64,000 nucleotides of DNA from Mesostigma viride (lineage: Eukaryota; Streptophyta; Mesostigmatophyceae; Mesostigmatales; Mesostigmataceae): the NCBI GenBank assembly GCA_009746045.1, contig RPFO01000765.1:121001-185000 (forward strand), written 5' to 3'. The translations under genes were made by a program, and so were the position numbers. Shown in pieces: positions 7,785 through 17,049 of the stretch. Positions within the stretch are counted from its first letter, which is position 1, and every line of letters starts with the position of its first letter. The notes beneath the pieces were generated by a model. That model worked only from the letters and a program-made list of their open reading frames with translations. It searched no databases and was not told the DNA's origin.

Positions 7785-10097
7785 CTAGTGGCCATCCGTC
7801 TGGTAAGTGCCACGAGAGGCCAGCAGGACCTCCAGGTAGGCCTGGTAGTGAGCCACATCCTCAACATTGTCATGCCTATCTACAGTGAGGAAAACATCGG
7901 CCCACACGCCGTCAGGAAAGAGGCCCAGGAAGGCCCAGTAATACCTATGCTGCGTGAGGACGACCTGGCCACGGGCCCAGTCCAGAAAGCCACAGGCAAA
8001 GAGGCGAAGGAAAGGCTCTACCGCGATCAGGCAAAGGGCCCGCAGGAGGAGGCAATGATACCGAATCCGAGGGCGCAGACCCGTCGGGAAGAACAGGTCC
8101 ACCAGGGGCTCCACGTTGGACGGCCACAACCGGATGTGCCGAACCTCGCGGGAGCGCCACCGACGAACACACTGTCGCGACCCGAATGTCTCTAGGTAGT
8201 CGCTGGCACGAGGAGGAGGGTGACCGCGGGAGTCTAGACCCTGGCCCGGGATAGGCGCCGGGCGGCGGGCATCCCACTCAAGGATGGGCTGGAGGACCGT
8301 AGTGTACGCCGCACCCGGCACCGCAGGAAACTCTACTGTAAGGGCATCCGAAGCCATAATGCCCAGAGGGGGAGGGTAAGCCCACTGAAACCCACCGTAG
8401 GTGTCCAAGTCGTTGTGGCGCCTCGCCCAGCGATACAGGACGCGCCGGACCAGGATCTCACCCTCGAACACCGGATCAGCTAAAATAACCATGTCGAACG
8501 GAGGCCGATCAGTCTCAATGGGTAGGCCACGATCCCGGGGCGCCCGACACACCTGGGAGAACCCATAGGACATGGGAGAGATGGCAAGCTCAGCAGAGGC
8601 GCGCGGCAGGTCACACTGTCGGCAGGCGAGTGCGGACATACCATACCCCGGAATGGGCGTGTCACGCGACTCCGGCGTCGCGTGCACCACAGAAGGAGCC
8701 CTGTCCCGATCACCCTGGGACAACTCCCTGAGGGAATCGGCAGCGCGGGTGGCGCGAGGATCCTGACCGGTGGACCGAACAACCGCGGCCAAAGACCGCG
8801 AGGCCGAAGGAGGAGGGACCGGAGCAGGGGCTGACGCAGGGGCAGGAGCCGACACCGACGCAGGGGGCACTGGTAAAACAGGAGGTCGCGCCGGACCTGA
8901 AGCCAGAGAGGGCCGTGACGGACCCACCAACGACGCAGGCGCGCCGGTCTCCGTTGCCGGTGCACCCTCAGGCCACATGTTGAAAATGGGGCCCGTAGGG
9001 ACAGGCAGTCCTGCATAAGATTGACTACCATCCAGGCCCCAGTCAGGAACCGGAATCCTCTGCGGAGGACCACCCTCCCAAAGTCTGGGAAGCCCGCTAG
9101 TATCGCCAAAGAAACCCCGCGACGTCTGCGCCTGAGCGGGAGGAGGCTCGGAAGCAGCGACGGAGGGCGAGCTAACAGGGGCAGGAGACTCCCGCGTAGG
9201 CGCAGGTAGAGCGGTAACAGGCGCAGAGGCAGCAGGAGTCGCAGGAGCCGCCGGAACCACAGCGACCGCGGGCGCAGGCGGGGGCGCGGGCGAAGCCGTA
9301 GTCGCCGGGGCGACAGAAGGGGTAGGGGGCGCGGATCCAGCCGGCGTGGCCGGGACCTGCGCCTGGGCCGCAAGGAAGGCCCCAAACGCCGTGGTCAAAG
9401 ACTGGATCTGAGCCTGCATAGCCGAGACCGTCGCCGAAAGAGGATCAGGCAAACCCGAAGGGGTAGGCTCCACTGCGACATCCCGGGTCGACCGAGGGGA
9501 CGACGGGACCGGAGAGGGAGGGACAGACACCGAGGAGGCGGACGCAGCGCTCGAGGCAGAATAATCTGGAGTATAATGTACCTCGGCTGGGGCGCCCGAA
9601 GGGGTAGGACCACTAACCGCTAGTCCCGCCGACTGATCAGCTATCTCCATGAACTCTACGGCCCGTAAAAGGTCGCAGGGGTTCTCGTCTACCTCAGCAT
9701 CACCCTCAGCTGGAAGCCACGGGAACACCTCCCGTAGGCAGGTACGGCCCACAGGAGTGGAGAGGTAGGAGAACACACGGCAACACCGGAGAACCGCATC
9801 TATCTGCCCCAAGGCGGGACAGCTGGAACCACACCCCAACAAACAGTGTCCGGCATCATCGAAACCGTGCAGGACAAGCTGGTGCGGCTCATCAGGGGAA
9901 GGACCATACCACGTGACCCCGAAGAGGGCCGCCCTGACTAAGCTCGCATGTTGGGCCTGAAGGGCCGGCTGCACAACGCCACCCCGGTAACATGATCGCG
10001 ACACCCAACGGCCCGGAAGGGCCTCGAAATACAGCTCAGGGTCCGGTAGGGGCAGGGACGGCAGCGGGCTCTCAGCCGGAGGGGTAGGCTCTGTCAT
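7785..10097 (-). CDS. Retrotransposon ORF3, accessory protein of unknown function
   Basis: A long minus-strand frame between pol and the 3' LTR. The upstream-most ATG is at 10223, overlapping pol, but the MTEPTPP start at 10097, 77 bp after the pol stop, gives a cleaner beginning (770 residues). Three parts are visible: an N-terminal Cys/Trp-containing region of about 180 residues; a Pro/Ala/Ser-rich linker of about 300; and a C-terminal globular region rich in Arg and aromatics with a hydrophobic stretch near 'LLLRALCLIAVEPFL'. The position is that of env in retroviruses, but I see no signal peptide, fusion peptide or clear membrane anchor. It remains open in a recent insertion, which argues for function. 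Confidence 0.8.
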   Translation of the reverse strand: MTEPTPPAESPLPSLPLPDPELYFEALPGRWVSRSCYRGGVVQPALQAQHASLVRAALFGVTWYGPSPDEPHQLVLHGFDDAGHCLLGCGSSCPALGQIDAVLRCCRVFSYLSTPVGRTCLREVFPWLPAEGDAEVDENPCDLLRAVEFMEIADQSAGLAVSGPTPSGAPAEVHYTPDYSASSAASASSVSVPPSPVPSSPRSTRDVAVEPTPSGLPDPLSATVSAMQAQIQSLTTAFGAFLAAQAQVPATPAGSAPPTPSVAPATTASPAPPPAPAVAVVPAAPATPAASAPVTALPAPTRESPAPVSSPSVAASEPPPAQAQTSRGFFGDTSGLPRLWEGGPPQRIPVPDWGLDGSQSYAGLPVPTGPIFNMWPEGAPATETGAPASLVGPSRPSLASGPARPPVLPVPPASVSAPAPASAPAPVPPPSASRSLAAVVRSTGQDPRATRAADSLRELSQGDRDRAPSVVHATPESRDTPIPGYGMSALACRQCDLPRASAELAISPMSYGFSQVCRAPRDRGLPIETDRPPFDMVILADPVFEGEILVRRVLYRWARRHNDLDTYGGFQWAYPPPLGIMASDALTVEFPAVPGAAYTTVLQPILEWDARRPAPIPGQGLDSRGHPPPRASDYLETFGSRQCVRRWRSREVRHIRLWPSNVEPLVDLFFPTGLRPRIRYHCLLLRALCLIAVEPFLRLFACGFLDWARGQVVLTQHRYYWAFLGLFPDGVWADVFLTVDRHDNVEDVAHYQAYLEVLLASRGTYQTDGH

Positions 10098-10173
10098 GAC
10101 GGCTGCGGAGGGGAGGGGACAACCAACCACCCGTCGACAGCAGACATAACATAAGAGAGGAGAAGGCCTACGA

Positions 10174-13100
10174 CTAGAGCTTGTGCAGGGTTTTATATTC
10201 CTGCAGCAGGCGACTACACCCATCTAGCTCACTCTCCGTATACCAAACCTTATCTACTTCACTACGAGCATACATCCACTTCACTTTATACTGACGCTGG
10301 GTACCGCGGCCCTTTTTGATATCTCGATGGGCCACGATGCTTTCTACTTCGTCTTCTACTTCCCCAGTGTCAGGATTATGCTCTAAAGGGGCAGGCGCTA
10401 ACTCCCTGCCAGCGAACGTACTAGGGTGGTACAGTTTAAGCTGGCTCCTATGGAAGGTGTTTGAATGCGTTTGCCAAGAGGTAGGGATATCGACCTTATA
10501 CAAGAAATTTCCTACCCTAGACAACACATGGAAGGGTCCTAAGAAGGCAGGCCTAAGTTTGACCTTCAGTTCTGCTTCAAACTTATGAGCAAAACGGCCA
10601 ACACGGGGGCCTTCTACTAATACTAGATCTCCTACTTCTATCTCAGGTGCTCGTCTATCTAAGGAGGCACGCAACCTAGCAAGGTACTTAGCCTGAGCTT
10701 TTTGATACCCTGAGATCGCGTGGTCATGAGCAGTTTTCATTCTATCTAGTAAGGACTGTACACCTTCTACAGTATCTCGGGACACATCATCCTTGTCCCG
10801 TAGAGGACTAGCTAAGAGAGAGGTAGGGGTAAGGGGCTGTCTCCCAGTATCTAAGAAGAAGGGCGTATATCCATGCGCAGCTTGGGGACAATTGTTGAGG
10901 GAGAACTCTACCAAACATAAATAATCCTCCCAATCACTACCCGAGCCATTAACATAGTGCCTAAGCGCTTCTTCTACTACTCTATTAAGACGCTCTACTA
11001 AATGAGAGGAGGAGGAGTGGTAGGCAGTACCGTAGGTAACCTTGGTACCGATGGCAGCGAAAAACTGCTGCCAAAAATCTGAGGTAAATAATTTATCCTT
11101 ATCACTAATAAACTGCCTACTCAATCCATGATATCTATATACATTATTGAGGTATAGGCGTGCGCAATCACGTGCGGTGAGTTCTAAAGGACACGGCACA
11201 AGATGGCACATACGAGTAAAACGATCTATGAACACAAGGATTTGGGCATTGCCCCTATCATTCTTTCTAAAAGGTCCTACAAAATCCATCATGATAGAAT
11301 CCCAAGGCATGATAGGGTCAGGCAAGGTCCTAGGTTCTGCTATCTGTCCTACATTATTGGGTTTCATTTCCTGGCAAGATTGACAAGTTCTAACATACTC
11401 ATCCACATCCTTATAAAGGGAAGGCCAGTAATAAGAGCGGGCTACTAGGTCCCGTACCCGTTTACCACCCTGGTGAGCAGCTAAGTCATGCAACTCAAAG
11501 AGCAAGGAGGAGCGACAGATAGGAGGGACATACAGGCGCCATTGAGGGGGAGAATCTGCTATCTGCACATATAAAAACCCACCTACAAATTTACAAGGGT
11601 GCTTGCCTAATTGTTGGGGATGTGCAGCAATGGCAGCTAATGCTTCCGGCTCAGTGGCCGTAAATCTACTAATAAGGCGTTCAAGATCAGAGGTAGGCAT
11701 CGCTACAGAAGTATCCAGAACAGGTTTAAAGAGATCTCCTACCGCCTTGCCGAAGAGAAGGGGAGGTCCTAGGGGGACTACGTTTTCATAAGACTTTCCT
11801 GACCTAGTCGCTATATGGCTAAGCGGTATAGAAATTTTATTTTTCCCCTCCCCCCCCACCGAGGCCACAGGAAGGGCCTCACACGGGAGAGAGAGTCCTA
11901 CGTGAGAAAGGAGATCAGGCATGCGAACAGCTGTATGAAAGAGGTAGGCATAGGAATCATCATCAGGTAGTTCACCATAAGGGGTTACACCCATAGTAGT
12001 AGGAACTAGAGTAATATTGAGAACATCAAGGTCCTCGAAGAAGGAATAGTCTGCACGACGAGAGAGTGCATCTGGTACTATGTTATCTACACCCTTGACA
12101 TACTGAAGTTTAAAAGGGGAAAACTGTGCTAAAAATTCCATCCAGCGCGCTTGCCGAGGGGTAAGGTTGGGTTGGGAGAGAAGATGGGTAAGGGGACGAT
12201 GATCCGTTTGGATAACTAACCTATAAGGATCTAGCTCACAGGGTTCATTCAGGCAGACATCAAATTGAGCACCTTTAAGGAAGTGCTGCCACGCGTGGCA
12301 ACAATACACCACCGCTAAGAGTTCCTGCTGGTGGACGGGATAGTTACGCTCCGCAGGGAGCATTGTCCTAGAGATATATTCAATTGGCTGTAAGCCCTGA
12401 CCCTGATCCTGGAGAAGGACACCACCTATAGCTACTTTACTAGCATCTGTAGCCACAACAAAGGGTTTAGTAGTATCCGGTAGGATGAGTACAGGAGGGG
12501 AAAGGAGTAGGGATTTTAGGCACTGAAAAGCAGACTGACACTCACTACTCCAAACAAAGGGGATATCCTTCTTTAATAAATGATTAATAGGGGCTGCTAT
12601 AGTGGCGAAACGCGGGATAAAACGCCTATAGTAAGAAGCAATTCCTAGGAAACTACGTACACCTTTAACGTCGGTAGGAGTAGGCCATTCCTGAATTGAC
12701 TTAGTTTTATCCGGGTCGGTAGCGACCCCGGCATCTGACAGAACGTGCCCTAAAAATGGGACACTCCTACCCGAACGCACTTTAGCACGGCGCGCCCACA
12801 AAGAATTTTCAGCCATTATTTCTAATACTTTCTTTAAATCACGTAGGTGCGTTTCAAAATCAGGAGAGTAAATAAGAATATCATCTAAGTAAGCTTGAGC
12901 ACAAGAACGGTCATGCTCAGATAAAGAAACAGAGGAGAAGGAGGGATCCTTTAGATCAGAGGACACCTGAGGAAGATGAGAATTTCCCATAACAGGTCTA
13001 AGCACTTCATTCATTAACATTTGAAAAGAGGCAGGCGAGTTACAGAGTCCCATAGCCGCTACTCTAAACTGGTAATGACCAAAAGGGGTAGCAAAGGCGG

Positions 13101-14457
13101 TTTTATGGCAATCCTCAGGAGCTATCCGCAACTGCCAAAAACCATCCGCACAATCCAGTACTGTGAAACAAGTGGAACCTTTAACCTTATTAAATATATC
13201 GTCAATACGAGGTAGAGGGTATTTAGATTTCACAGTAATATCATTCAACTTCCTATAATCAGTAACTAGGCGAAACTTGCCATTTGGCTTAGGAACTAAC
13301 AGGACACCAGCTGAGTAGGGGGAGTTACTAGGCTCTATCAATCCTGCTTCTAATAATGACACTAAAATCTGTTTTAGTTCCTTTAACTCGGTAGGGCCCA
13401 TTCTATACATCGGAGAGTGCGTAGGAACTGCACCGTCCTTGATAACTACACGGTGTAAAACAGAACGAGGAGGAGGATAAGAAGGAGTCTTTTCTTCAAA
13501 TACTTTTGAGGAATCTATCACAGCCATGTATCTTACTATTTCATTTTCAGTAAATCCTACTCCTATTGTATCCACTGTATTTACATCTATATCCACACTA
13601 TTGTTAGTGATAGGTATCTGTTGTACTTCTAACTGAAGGAACATACATAATAGGTATCCATTTTGCTTTAATTCAGAACGTAATTCGTCATTTGACATTA
13701 TTACTTCAGGTATAGGTCTTACAGGAGGATCAACAGGTGTAGGAGGAGTAATATCTACCAAGGATAAATTTTCCAATCTATAATGACGTTCAGGTACCCA
13801 GTAAGAGCTATCTGGAAACCAAATGACCATGGTATCATAATTAATAGTAATCTTATTATCCTGGTGCCAATCTAATCCTAGTAATACATCAGCGGTAGTG
13901 ATAGGGCCTATAGTGGCCGTCAGGTTGACAGTACGTCCTTGTATAACCATGGGAAGGGACACCGTACCCGGGGAATGACTGGTGCGACCATCAGCATAAT
14001 GAACAGTAACGGGTTTGGTGTGAGGGGTAGGGACTAGTCCTAAACGTCTAACTAGGGCCTCGCTCACAAAGGAGCTAGCCGCACCGCTATCTACCAACAC
14101 AGAGACATTCAAGAGTTCATCAGCATGCAAGAAGGGGTCTACAACAGTGTGAGGGACGGTTAAACCACCATTCAAGAACATAAGAGGACGCACACGTAGT
14201 GGTAGGGATGATTCAGCTCCTACAGAGGTTATAAAAACAGGCAAGCAAAAATTAATATCTGGGGTACTATCTAAGGACCTGTCCAGGTTACCCCCGGCTG
14301 ACAGGCCTACTGTTCCCCCTCCCCCCCAAATCCATAGGAACGAACCCCGAAGAAGACCCTGGCGGAAAAGCCACTGCTGGAGGGTCACGAGGGATTGAAG
14401 AGGGTGCGGGAGCCTGATTATCATAGGGGAACCCTGGGGATCCTGTCTGCACAGCAT
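10174..14457 (-). CDS. pol: Pol polyprotein: protease, reverse transcriptase, RNase H, integrase, chromodomain
   Basis: Copies element RNA into DNA and integrates it. Numbering from the first Met: aspartic protease with DSGA at 123-126; RT palm with 'VLDCADGF' (Asp435) and YLDD at 523-526; Ty3-type RNase H with Asp671, Glu712, Asp752 and Asp796; integrase zinc finger His990-His995-Cys1025-Cys1028; integrase catalytic triad Asp1058, Asp1119, Glu1155, the last two separated by 35 residues as in the family. The C-terminal ~65 residues ('VESIVAHRD...QYKVKW...SELDGCSRLLQEY') are a chromodomain, which in chromoviruses steers insertion to marked chromatin. The frame lies +1 relative to gag with a 170-bp overlap, so expression probably needs a +1 frameshift. 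All catalytic residues are present. Confidence 0.97.
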   Translation of the reverse strand: MLCRQDPQGSPMIIRLPHPLQSLVTLQQWLFRQGLLRGSFLWIWGGGGTVGLSAGGNLDRSLDSTPDINFCLPVFITSVGAESSLPLRVRPLMFLNGGLTVPHTVVDPFLHADELLNVSVLVDSGAASSFVSEALVRRLGLVPTPHTKPVTVHYADGRTSHSPGTVSLPMVIQGRTVNLTATIGPITTADVLLGLDWHQDNKITINYDTMVIWFPDSSYWVPERHYRLENLSLVDITPPTPVDPPVRPIPEVIMSNDELRSELKQNGYLLCMFLQLEVQQIPITNNSVDIDVNTVDTIGVGFTENEIVRYMAVIDSSKVFEEKTPSYPPPRSVLHRVVIKDGAVPTHSPMYRMGPTELKELKQILVSLLEAGLIEPSNSPYSAGVLLVPKPNGKFRLVTDYRKLNDITVKSKYPLPRIDDIFNKVKGSTCFTVLDCADGFWQLRIAPEDCHKTAFATPFGHYQFRVAAMGLCNSPASFQMLMNEVLRPVMGNSHLPQVSSDLKDPSFSSVSLSEHDRSCAQAYLDDILIYSPDFETHLRDLKKVLEIMAENSLWARRAKVRSGRSVPFLGHVLSDAGVATDPDKTKSIQEWPTPTDVKGVRSFLGIASYYRRFIPRFATIAAPINHLLKKDIPFVWSSECQSAFQCLKSLLLSPPVLILPDTTKPFVVATDASKVAIGGVLLQDQGQGLQPIEYISRTMLPAERNYPVHQQELLAVVYCCHAWQHFLKGAQFDVCLNEPCELDPYRLVIQTDHRPLTHLLSQPNLTPRQARWMEFLAQFSPFKLQYVKGVDNIVPDALSRRADYSFFEDLDVLNITLVPTTMGVTPYGELPDDDSYAYLFHTAVRMPDLLSHVGLSLPCEALPVASVGGEGKNKISIPLSHIATRSGKSYENVVPLGPPLLFGKAVGDLFKPVLDTSVAMPTSDLERLISRFTATEPEALAAIAAHPQQLGKHPCKFVGGFLYVQIADSPPQWRLYVPPICRSSLLFELHDLAAHQGGKRVRDLVARSYYWPSLYKDVDEYVRTCQSCQEMKPNNVGQIAEPRTLPDPIMPWDSIMMDFVGPFRKNDRGNAQILVFIDRFTRMCHLVPCPLELTARDCARLYLNNVYRYHGLSRQFISDKDKLFTSDFWQQFFAAIGTKVTYGTAYHSSSSHLVERLNRVVEEALRHYVNGSGSDWEDYLCLVEFSLNNCPQAAHGYTPFFLDTGRQPLTPTSLLASPLRDKDDVSRDTVEGVQSLLDRMKTAHDHAISGYQKAQAKYLARLRASLDRRAPEIEVGDLVLVEGPRVGRFAHKFEAELKVKLRPAFLGPFHVLSRVGNFLYKVDIPTSWQTHSNTFHRSQLKLYHPSTFAGRELAPAPLEHNPDTGEVEDEVESIVAHRDIKKGRGTQRQYKVKWMYARSEVDKVWYTESELDGCSRLLQEYKTLHKL

Positions 14458-16036
14458 TCAGCCTACTAGGGGTAGCTGAAGGAATGCGTCCTGAAGTGGG
14501 ACGAATAGGAGCACGCTGAGGGGTACGAGGAGGGCGAGCGTCGGGATGAGGGGGAGCACCCGAAAGGAACTTGGGGCATTCACGTTTAAGGTGACCTACT
14601 TCCTTACAATGATAGCAGGTAATATGAGAGACATCCAGAGCTGAAAGGTCAGTCACACAGATATCTAATTCTTCTACATAGGAGTTCTCCTCCTCAGGGG
14701 TAAGGCTTATATTATTAATACGGGAACGGGTAGGAAGAGAAGGTGTGGAGAAGAAATCTGCTACTCGTAAAAGATGCTGACGCACATGCTTGAGGGGCAG
14801 GTCAGTAAAACGGTAGGCAGAGAACTGGCGCTTGACTTCACGCAATAAGGGTCTACTGAGGCCCTGAAGGAAGCGAGCACGTACTTCTGCACCCGACAAA
14901 TCCCTAATTCGTACCATCTGAGCATCAAACTCTTTCATATATTCTTTGAAGGACTTGGTACCCTGCTGCAAGGTGCCAAAGGATAATCTATCCTGCCAAT
15001 CTGCATCGGGAGGGACTAAATGGTTCTCTAAACGCTTGAACAATTCTGCTACAGAGTTTGGGTAGGCATGAGAGGCAAGAGACTCACACTGGATGAGGTT
15101 AGCAAGTTCAGGAGTAATGCAGGTAGTAAGATAATGAGGAACTAGTACAGCATCAGAGAGGCGCCACCTATTGTGGTTCTGCCAGGACTCTGTGTTCTGG
15201 GTGAGCAACATAATGAAGGTGAAAAACTGTTGAGGGGTAGACTTGACATCCAGCTTAGGAAGGTTGGCAAAGAGGGGAAGAGCAGGAGGCTTAGGGGGAT
15301 TAGAAGAATCAGTTTTTCCCATAGGGCCACTATCTTCCACTGCTACATAAGCGGGATAGAAGGAAGGGATAGGAAAAGTCTTGGGTAGGGGTCTAGAGGG
15401 AGCCACCGTTTCCGGATGGTGCCCATAGGAGAAGGGGACAGTATATTGCTCACGAAGAGAGGAATAGGCAAAATGATCATAATTCCTATCATCTAGGGGC
15501 ATGGTACTGAAATCATTATTAACTTCTAAATCAGCCACACGGGTAGGAACCTGGGCAGCCTCATAGGCCGTCTCAGGGTAGGACCAGGAAGCAGGTGGGA
15601 AAAAGGGAACTGCACTAGGGCGCCCAGAAGGGCCGACAGGGGCCGAGGTACGACCCGTGTTAATAGCAGGCATTGAAGGCACAGGGTGGGAAGGAGGCCT
15701 AGGAGCATTGTTAGTGTGTGAGGACCTGCTGGAGGGGTGAGCCAAGGTTGCAGAAGGGGCAGGGGCCTGGTTCACAACGAAAGAAGGTTCCTCACTAAAT
15801 CTGACTTGGGAAATACGTTGTTCATAGGTAGGTGGGGTAATTGAGGGACGACGGCGACCACCAGCAACAGGAGAAGGCGGTGAGGTACGCAGAATACCTT
15901 GAGGAGTGAGATGGTGTACCGTTTCCAAGGAGTCCCGTCGGTTACCACGAGTATTGTTATTGTTAATGTTATTAGTAGTATTATTATTATTATTATTGGT
16001 AGGTATAGGCGACATATCTCCACCCACTGGATCCAT
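14288..16036 (-). CDS. gag: Gag polyprotein with CCHC zinc knuckle
   Basis: 582 residues, forming the virus-like particle and packaging RNA. The N-terminus is Asn-rich and then Pro/Ser-rich. A capsid-like region around 255-425 contains the retrotransposon-gag pattern (Trp285, 'LFKRLENHLVP', 'GTKSFKEYMKEFDAQ', 'RARFLQGL'). A single zinc knuckle, Cys474-Cys477-His482-Cys487, follows, then a Pro-rich tail. The start follows the ORF0 stop by 93 bp. A G-rich run in the gag-pol overlap (plus-strand C-run 14316-14331) is a plausible slippage neighbourhood. Confidence 0.95.
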   Translation of the reverse strand: MDPVGGDMSPIPTNNNNNNTTNNINNNNTRGNRRDSLETVHHLTPQGILRTSPPSPVAGGRRRPSITPPTYEQRISQVRFSEEPSFVVNQAPAPSATLAHPSSRSSHTNNAPRPPSHPVPSMPAINTGRTSAPVGPSGRPSAVPFFPPASWSYPETAYEAAQVPTRVADLEVNNDFSTMPLDDRNYDHFAYSSLREQYTVPFSYGHHPETVAPSRPLPKTFPIPSFYPAYVAVEDSGPMGKTDSSNPPKPPALPLFANLPKLDVKSTPQQFFTFIMLLTQNTESWQNHNRWRLSDAVLVPHYLTTCITPELANLIQCESLASHAYPNSVAELFKRLENHLVPPDADWQDRLSFGTLQQGTKSFKEYMKEFDAQMVRIRDLSGAEVRARFLQGLSRPLLREVKRQFSAYRFTDLPLKHVRQHLLRVADFFSTPSLPTRSRINNISLTPEEENSYVEELDICVTDLSALDVSHITCYHCKEVGHLKRECPKFLSGAPPHPDARPPRTPQRAPIRPTSGRIPSATPSRLNAVQTGSPGFPYDNQAPAPSSIPRDPPAVAFPPGSSSGFVPMDLGGRGNSRPVSRG

Positions 16037-16129
16037 CTTTAATTACGTAAAGGAATAGGAATCAAAAGAAGAAAGCAACAAAAGAAAAAGGAAAAACCTT
16101 GAAGGTCTGCAGCAGGAACAAAATTAAAA

Positions 16130-16522
16130 TCAATCCTTTTTAACAACAGTAATGGATAGGGAACCAAACTCCAAAGTGAGAGGAGTATCTGAAGCAGATG
16201 CAGATGCAGCCCGTTTAGGGGGAGAAGAAGGAGGGGTAGCAAAGACTAGAGCTTCTACTGGAGGGCGACCATGAGGAGTAGGGCGTACATGCAGGCCTAA
16301 ATCTGTTTGGCTATGATCTATAAGGAACTGCTGAGCTTCTTCAAAGGACATAAATTTCTTATACCTAATTACGTTATATTCACGATTCTGAACGATCTTC
16401 CTAGCGTCGGACCAAGAAAGGAAAATGGAGGACCATTGAGGCGTAATCACTACGTAATATTTAGCTAGACTATTATCGCTAGAAGAATGGGAAGGAGCAG
16501 TAAAAGATCGCCGTTGGCTCAT
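16130..16522 (-). CDS. ORF0: small protein with RNase H1 N-terminal (viroplasmin-like) domain
   Basis: 130 residues, first coding unit of the element, between primer-binding site and gag. Residues 21-69 match the pattern of the RNase H1 hybrid-binding or caulimovirus-VI type domain: 'YYVVITPQW', a 'WSDARKIV' helix, then 'YKKFMSFEEAQQFL'. In cellular RNase H1 this module binds RNA/DNA hybrids. The remaining residues are Pro/Ser-rich and end in a strand-like 'LEFGSLSITVVKKD'. The decayed relative at 38883-39282 keeps the same ORF position, ATG and C-terminus. Role in the element (hybrid binding during reverse transcription, or translation control) is inference. Confidence 0.85.
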   Translation of the reverse strand: MSQRRSFTAPSHSSSDNSLAKYYVVITPQWSSIFLSWSDARKIVQNREYNVIRYKKFMSFEEAQQFLIDHSQTDLGLHVRPTPHGRPPVEALVFATPPSSPPKRAASASASDTPLTLEFGSLSITVVKKD

Positions 16523-17036
16523 GGTAACGCACCTGGTAGATCTTGAGCAGTCAAATGAGGAGAACGAGGAGAAGGCGACTTATCTCGGGTGTCTGAAACC
16601 GAACCAGATTGACGACGCACGTAGGGACGATGTTTCCAGCGCCAGGTGGTCGTAAGTATCCGGTTTCAAGAATTCTGCGTCCGGCGAAGGGTCGTCTAAA
16701 TACGAAGCAGGCACGATGCAGAAAAAGGGTAATCTACGAGACGCTAGCCGTCTCTCTATCGTCGAACCAAAACCAGCAACTGTCTACGGCAGTAAACCAT
16801 CTTTCTAAGGAAACAAGACGAGGAGCAGGAGCTATATACGAAAGGATTTTCCGCTTCGAGCAGGTCTAACGTCTAGGCAGGGCGTGTCCTGAATCAGGCA
16901 GCACTATCCTCCTAGCTTGACGGCGACCCGCCCATTACCTGTCAAGTACGTGTCGTCTTCTTTTTCCCAGCCGCGGAAGGGTTGATTCAATGACGTATGT
17001 TGCAAAGGATCGTCGTCTCGCTCTCTATCTAAACTA

Positions 17037-17048
17037 CCTCCGAGTCCA
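17037..17048 (-). promoter_or_regulatory. Primer-binding site
   Basis: One base inside the 5' LTR the minus strand reads TGGACTCGGAGG. The TGG is expected for pairing with a tRNA CCA end. The old copy has TGGACTCAGAGG in the same place. The complement does not correspond to the plant initiator-Met primer; I cannot name the tRNA. Confidence 0.75.
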
Positions 17049-17049
17049 T

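Noticed and set aside
8480-9385. 301-codon Arg/Leu-rich frame within ORF3
   Set aside because: Same-strand shadow of the Pro/Ala-rich ORF3 linker in another frame.
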